A model generated the notes under the pieces. The model was given only the letters and a program-made list of their open reading frames with translations. It was not told the origin of the DNA and did not search any database. A stretch of 5,640 bases of DNA from Competibacteraceae bacterium UBA2792 (lineage in GTDB: Bacteria; Pseudomonadota; Gammaproteobacteria; Competibacterales; Competibacteraceae). The stretch is taken from positions 8,943 through 14,582 of the forward strand of contig DEHU01000087.1 in the NCBI GenBank assembly GCA_002352125.1, given 5' to 3'. The position numbers were made by a program, and so were the translations under genes. Shown piece after piece: positions 1 to 5,640 of the stretch (the stretch's first letter is position 1; every line of letters starts with the position of its first letter).

Positions 1-957
<957 letters not shown>

Positions 958-974
958 GCCGGACGCTCGGCCAA

Positions 975-997
975 ATAGCACTGCAACGCGGTGCTAT
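975..997 (+). terminator. Hairpin after thiC, possible transcript end
   Basis: ATAGCACTGC (975-984) and GCGGTGCTAT (988-997) form a 10-bp stem with one G-T wobble and a 3-nt AAC loop, starting 17 nt after the thiC stop. The position suits a terminator or a 3'-end stabilising hairpin of the thiC mRNA. No T-tract follows it (GCGATGC comes next), so it is not a standard intrinsic terminator. The stem itself is read directly; its role is inferred from position. Confidence 0.4.
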
Positions 998-1043
998 GCG
1001 ATGCTGGACCAATGGCGATAGACTGACGGGCGGGACGGTCGAA

Positions 1044-1137
1044 CTTCGAGCCTGCTATGACGCTCCTGCACCGGTTGCGAGCTTTCCTTGCCCGATTGGC
1101 AGGGAAGGGTAGCCCGCGGTGCCGGGAGGGCTCGAAG
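1044..1137. repeat. Nested inverted repeats in thiC-tpx gap
   Basis: Three complementary layers fold onto each other. The outer arms CTTCGAGCC (1044-1052) and GGCTCGAAG (1129-1137) match perfectly over 9 bp. Inside them CTCC (1063-1066) pairs with GGAG (1125-1128), and GCACCG (1068-1073) with CGGTGC (1117-1122). At the centre 1082-1092 pairs with 1098-1108 over 11 bp, two of them G-T, around a CGATT loop. A bulge at 1053-1062 and an internal loop on each side of the core separate the layers. This could be a structured leader of tpx, a small RNA, or a REP-like dispersed element; the sequence does not decide between these. No T-tract follows, so it is not a plain terminator. A 62-codon open frame (1057-1245) runs through it and into tpx, but has no clear ribosome site or recognisable family. 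Confidence 0.45.
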
Positions 1138-1190
1138 CGATGGCTCCGCAAGTTGCATGGGAGCGCTATGGAAAGCCCGAAAGCTCGTTA

Positions 1191-1210
1191 TTCGTCGAAC
1201 TTCGTCGAAC
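1191..1210. repeat. Tandem palindromic 10-mer upstream of tpx, possible operator
   Basis: TTCGTCGAAC occurs twice back to back (1191-1200, 1201-1210). Each unit contains the near-palindrome TTCG-T-CGAA, and the junction makes a second one, CGAA-C-TTCG. The second copy ends 22 nt before the tpx start codon. An 11-nt part, GTCGAACTTCG (1194-1204), also occurs at 1038-1048, on the other side of the nested inverted repeats. The symmetry and position suit a protein-binding site controlling tpx, but I do not recognise it as the site of any named regulator. It does not resemble an obvious OxyR or FNR box. Confidence 0.35.
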
Positions 1211-1232
1211 CTGATCGAGAGAACCAAAACTC

Positions 1233-1733
1233 ATGGCAACCGTAACCCTCAAAGGCAACCCGATTCATACCAGCGGCGATTTGCCCGCCGTCGGCACGCC
1301 CGCCCCCGGTTTCCGGCTGGTCGCTGCCGACCTCAAGGATCTCGCCTTGGCCGATTTTGCCGGCAAGAAAAAGCTGTTGAACATCGTGCCCAGTTTGGAC
1401 ACCGCAGTGTGCGCACTGTCCACCCGCAAGTTTAACGAACACGCCAAGGCTCATCCCGATACCGTGATCTTGGTCATCTCCGCCGACCTGCCCTTTGCCC
1501 AGAAACGGTTTTGCGGCAACGAAGGCTTGAGCAACGTGGTCACCCTATCGATGATGCGCTCGCGCAAGTTCGCCAAGGATTACGGCATCTTGCTGGAAGA
1601 CGGGCCGCTGGCCGGTCTGACCGCCCGCGCCGTGGTCGTGCTGGACGAAAACGACGTAGTGCGCCATGCCGAACTGGTGCCGGAAATCGCCCAGGAGCCG
1701 GATTACGATGTGGCGTTGGCGGCGCTGAAATAG
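1233..1733 (+). CDS. tpx: Thiol peroxidase Tpx (atypical 2-Cys peroxiredoxin)
   Basis: Tpx reduces hydrogen peroxide and, preferentially, alkyl hydroperoxides, and is recycled by thioredoxin. The 166-residue product has the usual family length and aligns end to end with E. coli Tpx from memory. The peroxidatic site is PSLDTAVC, with Thr57 and Cys60; the resolving cysteine is Cys94 in [12 protein letters not shown]; the active-site Arg is Arg132 in GLTARAVVV. The C-terminus [12 protein letters not shown] is also typical. No signal peptide is seen, consistent with a cytosolic enzyme. The ATG at 1233 is preferred because the N-terminus [11 protein letters not shown] matches the family and a modest GAGAG ribosome site lies at 1217-1221. 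It is the first gene after a 275-bp gap, so a promoter probably lies in that gap, but I could not identify -35/-10 boxes. gcvPB follows 39 bp downstream, probably co-transcribed. Confidence 0.97.
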   Translation: MATVTLKGNPIHTSGDLPAVGTPAPGFRLVAADLKDLALADFAGKKKLLNIVPSLDTAVCALSTRKFNEHAKAHPDTVILVISADLPFAQKRFCGNEGLSNVVTLSMMRSRKFAKDYGILLEDGPLAGLTARAVVVLDENDVVRHAELVPEIAQEPDYDVALAALK

Positions 1734-1772
1734 CCTTAAAATTATTCACACGAGCATCCGGTAGCTTACAAC

Positions 1773-3230
1773 ATGCTGATTTTCGATCAGTCCCGCTCCG
1801 GTCGCCGGGCGGTCGTACCCGCGACCGCGCCCGACCACGCCTTGGCCGACGTTCCCGAGACGTTGCGCCGCCGCCGGGCCGCACCGCTGCCGGAAGTTTC
1901 GGAACTCCAGGCGGTGCGGCATTACACCCGTCTCTCGCAAAAGAATTTCTCCATCGATACCCATTTCTATCCGCTGGGTTCCTGCACCATGAAGTACAAC
2001 CCGCGGGTTTGCCACCGGCTGGCCTCGTTGCCCGGTTTCCTCGCCCGGCACCCGTTGGCGCCGGAACGCATCGGACAGGGTTTTCTCGCCTGTCTGTACG
2101 ATTTGCAGGAGATTTTGCGCGAAGTCACCGGGATGCGGGCGGTGTCGCTGACGCCGATGGCCGGCGCCCAAGGCGAATTCGCCGGCATGGCGATGATCCG
2201 GGCCTACCACGTTGCCCGAGGCGATCACGCTCGCCGCGAGGTGCTGGTGCCCGACGCCGCCCACGGCACCAATCCCGCCACCGCCATCATGTGCGGCTTC
2301 ACGGTCCGGGAAATTCCCACCGATGCCAACGGCGACGTCGAGCTCGACGCCCTGCGCCAAGCGGTGGGGCCGCAAACTGCCGGGTTAATGCTGACCAATC
2401 CATCGACCTTGGGCGTGTTCGAGCGCAACATCGCCGAAATCGCCGAGATCGTCCACCAGGCCGGTGGTCTGCTCTACTACGACGGAGCCAACCTCAATGC
2501 CATTCTCGGCAAGGCCCGGCCCGGCGATATGGGTTTCGACGTGATGCACATGAACCTGCACAAGACCTTCGCGACCCCCCACGGCGGCGGCGGTCCGGGC
2601 GCGGGTCCAGTGGCGGCCAACGCGCGGCTAGAGCCGTTTTTGCCGATTCCCATGGTCGGTAAGGATGACGAGGGACGCTATCGCTGGCTGAGCGAAGCCG
2701 ACCGGCCCCAGAGCATCGGCCGCTTATCGGCGTTCATGGGCAACGCCGGAGTGATTCTGCGCGCTTACGTCTACGCCCGGTTGCTGGGCCGCACCGGTAT
2801 GGGCCGGGTCGCCGAATACTCGACCCTGAACGCCAACTATCTGATGGCGGAGCTGACCAAGGCGGGTTTCGATTCCGCTTTCCCGCAACGACGGGCCAGC
2901 CACGAGTTCATCGTTACCCTCAAGCGGCAGGCCAAGACGCTCGGGATAACGGCGATGGATTTCGCCAAGCGGCTGCTCGATCTCGGCTTTCACGCACCGA
3001 CGACCTATTTTCCGTTGCTGGTGCCGGAATGCCTGCTGATCGAACCGACCGAGACCGAGTGCAAGGAAGAGCTGGACGCTTTCGTGGTCGCTATGCGTCA
3101 GATCCAGCAGGAAGCGGAGAATAGCCCCGAACAGGTCAAGGGCGCCCCCCATCATCGCCCGGTGCGGCGGTTGGACGAGGTGCGGGCCGCTCGCGACATG
3201 GATCTGGCTTGGCGGCCGGCCGAAGTCTGA
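1773..3230 (+). CDS. gcvPB: Glycine dehydrogenase (decarboxylating) subunit 2, split P-protein
   Basis: This is the PLP-carrying C-terminal half of the split P-protein of the glycine cleavage system. With subunit GcvPA it decarboxylates glycine and passes the aminomethyl group to the lipoyl arm of GcvH. The 485 residues match the usual length for this subunit. Conserved blocks in order: [13 protein letters not shown] (66-77), [10 protein letters not shown] (126-135), [11 protein letters not shown] (161-171), [10 protein letters not shown] (208-217), [10 protein letters not shown] (235-244), and [20 protein letters not shown], whose Lys264 (codon 2562-2564) is the expected PLP-binding lysine. 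Then come [14 protein letters not shown] and a C-terminal [17 protein letters not shown]. The start ATG 1773 follows a short AT-rich spacer with only a weak GGTAG-like ribosome site. The partner gcvPA, usually immediately upstream, is absent here; tpx occupies that place. The gene is intact, so the partner is presumably elsewhere in the genome. A single-chain GcvP is excluded by the length. Confidence 0.96.
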   Translation: MLIFDQSRSGRRAVVPATAPDHALADVPETLRRRRAAPLPEVSELQAVRHYTRLSQKNFSIDTHFYPLGSCTMKYNPRVCHRLASLPGFLARHPLAPERIGQGFLACLYDLQEILREVTGMRAVSLTPMAGAQGEFAGMAMIRAYHVARGDHARREVLVPDAAHGTNPATAIMCGFTVREIPTDANGDVELDALRQAVGPQTAGLMLTNPSTLGVFERNIAEIAEIVHQAGGLLYYDGANLNAILGKARPGDMGFDVMHMNLHKTFATPHGGGGPGAGPVAANARLEPFLPIPMVGKDDEGRYRWLSEADRPQSIGRLSAFMGNAGVILRAYVYARLLGRTGMGRVAEYSTLNANYLMAELTKAGFDSAFPQRRASHEFIVTLKRQAKTLGITAMDFAKRLLDLGFHAPTTYFPLLVPECLLIEPTETECKEELDAFVVAMRQIQQEAENSPEQVKGAPHHRPVRRLDEVRAARDMDLAWRPAEV

Positions 3231-3236
3231 CCGGCG

Positions 3237-3599
3237 ATGGCCTTCCAAAATCATACTGGCTGGCGTCGGTTGGTCAACGCGACGGGCTATTCCTGGGCGG
3301 GGCTGAAAGCGGCGTGGCGCAATGAAGAAGCGTTCCGGCAGGAAGGCTTGTTGTGCGCGGTGCTCGCTCCATTGGCGTTATGGTTGGGCAGCAATGCCGT
3401 GGAGCGGTCGCTGCTGATCGGTAGTCTGCTGCTGATCGTGATCGTGGAATTGCTCAATACCGGCATCGAAGCGGCCATCGACCGCATCGGCCCGGAACGC
3501 CACGAACTGTCCGGCCGGGCCAAGGACATCGGCTCGGCGGCGGTGTTCGTGGCGCTGTTGAACGCGGGCGTGGTGTGGGTGCTGATCTTGTTTTTCTAA
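3237..3599 (+). CDS. dgkA: Diacylglycerol kinase, prokaryotic small integral-membrane type
   Basis: DgkA phosphorylates diacylglycerol with ATP to phosphatidic acid in the inner membrane, recycling diacylglycerol released during synthesis of periplasmic glucans and envelope modifications. The 120 residues align with E. coli DgkA with an offset of two. Visible signatures are GYSWAGLKAAWRNEEAFRQEG (17-37) and VELLNTGIEAAIDRIG-ERHELSGRAKDIGSAA. These include the catalytic/metal-binding glutamates Glu30, Glu71 and Glu78, and the Lys96-Asp97 pair. Three hydrophobic segments lie near residues 38-51, 57-74 and 99-119, as expected for the trimeric kinase. The start ATG 3237 is only 6 nt after the gcvPB stop, without a clear Shine-Dalgarno sequence, so translation is probably coupled to gcvPB. 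The product ends in WVLILFF, slightly shorter than E. coli's tail, which should not affect the active site. Confidence 0.97.
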   Translation: MAFQNHTGWRRLVNATGYSWAGLKAAWRNEEAFRQEGLLCAVLAPLALWLGSNAVERSLLIGSLLLIVIVELLNTGIEAAIDRIGPERHELSGRAKDIGSAAVFVALLNAGVVWVLILFF

Positions 3600-3603
3600 A
3601 AGA

Positions 3604-3632
3604 CAACAAAAATAAATATTATCAATTTGTTG
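3604..3632 (-). terminator. AT-rich inverted repeat between convergent genes, possible terminator
   Basis: CAACAAA (3604-3610) and TTTGTTG (3626-3632) are perfect inverted copies around a 15-nt AT-rich loop, at the junction of dgkA and the convergent efflux gene. Read on the - strand, the stem is followed by TCTTTT, a short U-rich tract, so it fits best as a weak terminator for the efflux transcript. It overlaps the last codons and stop of that gene. The stem is AT-rich and the loop long, so stability is doubtful. The 3594-3633 stretch is markedly AT-rich compared with its surroundings. Confidence 0.35.
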
Positions 3633-5640
3633 ACTCGTGAACCGATGGCCGCTGCCGCATGAAGAAGCGGTACAGCACCGGGATCACGAACAGCGTCAGC
3701 ACGGTGGAAAAAGCCAATCCCCAGACGATGCTGGCCGCTACCGGCCCCCACAGCAGCGATTTTCCCGCTAATCCGAACGCCAGCGAAGACAAACCGGCGA
3801 TGGTGGTACCGGTGGTCATCAAAATGGCGATGACCCGCCGCCGCGCGGCGTATAGCGTGGCGTGCAGGGTAGGCATGCCGGCGGTACGGCGGGCGTTGGC
3901 GGCGTCGATCAACACGATGGCCGAGTTCACCGCGATGCCGGTCAGGGCGATGATCCCGTAAAGCGTATACAGCGACAGCGGATTGCCCGATACCAGCAGG
4001 CCCAACGTGACGCCGGTAAACGCCAGCGGCACGGTCACCAGGATCAGCAATGGCTGGAAATAGCTGCGAAACTGCGTGGCCAGGATCAGGTAGATCAGGC
4101 CCACGCCGAGCAGAAACAACGGTCCCATCGCCTCCAGCGATTCGTTGATGTCGTCCAGTTCGCCGGAAAAATCGAGATCCGTGCTCGGATAGCGTGCCCG
4201 GATCTTGTCCCACTCCGTGCGTAATCGGTTGTTCGCTGCCAAGGTGTCGGTTTGCTCCTTGTCGAGATCGGCCTCCACGGTGATGGCGCGACGCAGGTTC
4301 CAGTGTCGGATCAAACCCAGGCTTTTGCGGTCTTCGGCGATCAGCAACGCGCCCAGCGTCGTGGTGCCGCCGTTCGGCAAAGCCACCGGATCGTCCAGCA
4401 TCTCTCGCACGCGGGCGACGGTGCGGGGGGCGGCGCGAACCCGCAGTTCCACCTTTTCGCCCCGATCACGCAGGTCGGCCACGACTTCGCCGTCGGCGTG
4501 CAGCCGCACCAGCCGCGCCACCGAGCCGGGATCGAGCCCAGCGTTGCGGGCGGCGTTGACGTCCACCTGTAAACTCAACTCATCGCGGCCGGGGGTGTCG
4601 TTGTCCACTACGTCGCGGGCGCCGGGAATCTGCGCCACGATGGTTTTGACCGCATCGGTGGCGGCGCGCAGCTCTACGCGGTCGTCGGCGCGCACCTTGA
4701 CGCTGATCGGCTTGGCGGTCGGCGGTCCGCCAGAAAGCTTGAGAAACGAGATCGTCGCCCGCCCCGGCGTTTGGGTGACGGATTCGCGCATGTCCTCGAT
4801 GATCTCGTCTAACCCCCGGATGCTCGGTTTGGCCGGGTTGAGCGACACCGCGATCTGACCGTATTGGTCGCCGTAGAGCGGTTCCATCTCGGTGAATTTG
4901 ATGCCGGCCAACGAGGTGACTGATCGCGCCTCGCCTTCGCGCAATCTGGCGCGCACCCGCTCTTCCACCGCCAGGGTTTGCCGCAAGGTTTCTTCGATGG
5001 GTGTGTTCGACGGCATGTCCACGTTGACGTAGTACAAGCGAATCGGGTCGAAGGCGAAGAATTGGAATTTGACCAGCCCGATACCCACCGCCGCTGCCGC
5101 ACCGAGGAACAGGGCGAACGCCAAACCCAGGTAGAGTCCTGCGTGACGCATCACCCGAATCAATAGCCGGGTGTATTTGACCCGCAAGCGATGCGTCCAT
5201 TTTTCGCGCAGGGCCTGGGTGCGGGAATGGCCGATGGCGCGATTGCCCAGCGCGACGACGTGTGCAGGGAGCATCCAGAATGCCTCGATCAAACTCACGG
5301 TGAGGCCGACCGTGACCACGAACGGAATCACGAACATGAATTTGCCGACGATACCCGGCAGCAGCATCAGCGGCAGAAAGGCTGCAATCGTGGTGGACAC
5401 CGCCGCCAGCACCGGCAAGCCCACTTCGCGGATGGAATCCAACGCCGCGCTCAAGGCCGCCATGCCGCGTTCCATGCGGAAATACATGGCTTCCACCAGC
5501 ACCACGGCATCGTCCACCAGCATGCCGAGCACGATGACGATCCCCAACAAGACCGAGACGTTGAGCGTGAAACCGACCGCATCCAGCAACACGAAGGTGC
5601 CCATTACCGAAAACACCACGCCCAGCGCCACCAGGGTGGA
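3622..5640 (-). CDS. RND efflux permease (AcrB-like), N-terminus cut by right edge
   Basis: This is an inner-membrane proton-driven RND pump that would work with a periplasmic adaptor and an outer-membrane channel. The frame is open through the right edge; 672 residues are visible to TGA at 3624-3622. The GTG at 5631 is an internal Val in transmembrane helix 3, not the start. Aligning the Asp-Asp pair of helix 4 (GMLVDDAVVLVE, codons 5514-5509) with AcrB Asp407-Asp408 implies about 365 missing residues and a full length near 1035, normal for the family. Helices 3-6 occupy about 5640-5240, helix 7 about 5155-5075, the second periplasmic loop with porter and docking subdomains about 5070-4140, and helices 8-12 the rest. 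In helix 10 (GIAVNSAIVLID) the position of AcrB Lys940 is Asn (codon 3927-3925), a known variant in many RND subgroups. Substrate class cannot be told. Adaptor genes may lie upstream, beyond the window. Confidence 0.93.
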   Translation of the reverse strand, partial: STLVALGVVFSVMGTFVLLDAVGFTLNVSVLLGIVIVLGMLVDDAVVLVEAMYFRMERGMAALSAALDSIREVGLPVLAAVSTTIAAFLPLMLLPGIVGKFMFVIPFVVTVGLTVSLIEAFWMLPAHVVALGNRAIGHSRTQALREKWTHRLRVKYTRLLIRVMRHAGLYLGLAFALFLGAAAAVGIGLVKFQFFAFDPIRLYYVNVDMPSNTPIEETLRQTLAVEERVRARLREGEARSVTSLAGIKFTEMEPLYGDQYGQIAVSLNPAKPSIRGLDEIIEDMRESVTQTPGRATISFLKLSGGPPTAKPISVKVRADDRVELRAATDAVKTIVAQIPGARDVVDNDTPGRDELSLQVDVNAARNAGLDPGSVARLVRLHADGEVVADLRDRGEKVELRVRAAPRTVARVREMLDDPVALPNGGTTTLGALLIAEDRKSLGLIRHWNLRRAITVEADLDKEQTDTLAANNRLRTEWDKIRARYPSTDLDFSGELDDINESLEAMGPLFLLGVGLIYLILATQFRSYFQPLLILVTVPLAFTGVTLGLLVSGNPLSLYTLYGIIALTGIAVNSAIVLIDAANARRTAGMPTLHATLYAARRRVIAILMTTGTTIAGLSSLAFGLAGKSLLWGPVAASIVWGLAFSTVLTLFVIPVLYRFFMRQRPSVHESTN

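Noticed and set aside
1038..1210. Integron attC site or transposon end
   Set aside because: No GTTRRRY/RYYYAAC core pair bounds the inverted repeats, and no integrase or transposase is present.
994..1227. 77-codon open frame on the - strand in the thiC-tpx gap
   Set aside because: It has no recognisable family and no supporting start signals, and lies across the structured repeats.
1057..1245. 62-codon open frame in the thiC-tpx gap, overlapping the tpx start
   Set aside because: It is rich in basic residues, has no recognised family and no clear ribosome site, and runs through the inverted repeats. It is more likely a chance frame in structured DNA. Conservation of the peptide in relatives would change this.
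1746..2375. 209-codon open frame on the - strand
   Set aside because: It is antisense to gcvPB, with no recognisable domain, and is explained by codon bias of the true gene.
1511..2662. 383-codon open frame on the + strand spanning tpx and gcvPB
   Set aside because: It lies in another frame of two certain genes and its product is an Arg/Pro/Gly-rich sequence typical of shadow frames in GC-rich DNA.
3596..4213. 205-codon open frame on the - strand
   Set aside because: It overlaps the RND gene in another frame and shows Arg/His-rich shadow composition without a domain.
4205..4858. 217-codon open frame on the + strand opposite the RND gene
   Set aside because: It is Ser/Arg-rich and lies wholly antisense to a well-supported RND periplasmic domain.

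Overview
The window is a GC-rich, densely packed bacterial chromosomal segment of ordinary housekeeping genes. The proteins are closest in character to those of Gammaproteobacteria: a Tpx and a DgkA that align almost without gaps to the E. coli proteins as I remember them, a split-type glycine decarboxylase subunit, a long-form ThiC, and an AcrB-like RND pump. The genus cannot be fixed from sequence alone. No transposase, tRNA, rRNA, CRISPR array or phage gene is visible.

Layout, left to right. Bases 1-957 (+) are the C-terminal half of thiC (thiamine pyrimidine synthesis), cut by the left edge. Bases 958-1232 are a 275-bp gap with no convincing gene but clear secondary-structure potential: a hairpin 17 nt after thiC (975-997), a nested set of inverted repeats (1044-1137), and a tandem pair of a palindromic 10-mer (1191-1210) just before the next gene. 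Then come three genes on the + strand: tpx (1233-1733, thiol peroxidase), gcvPB (1773-3230, glycine dehydrogenase subunit 2) and dgkA (3237-3599, diacylglycerol kinase). The gaps are 39 and 6 bp, so they probably share a transcript. A 22-bp AT-rich gap separates dgkA from a convergent gene on the - strand (3622-5640), the C-terminal two thirds of an RND efflux permease whose N-terminus lies beyond the right edge.

The three-gene group has no obvious shared pathway: peroxide detoxification, glycine cleavage and lipid recycling. gcvPB is parted from its obligate partner gcvPA and from gcvT/gcvH, at least within this window. I see no sign of a new multi-gene system. The parts that deserve a second look are the structured thiC-tpx gap, the palindromic repeat before tpx, and the gcvPB context.
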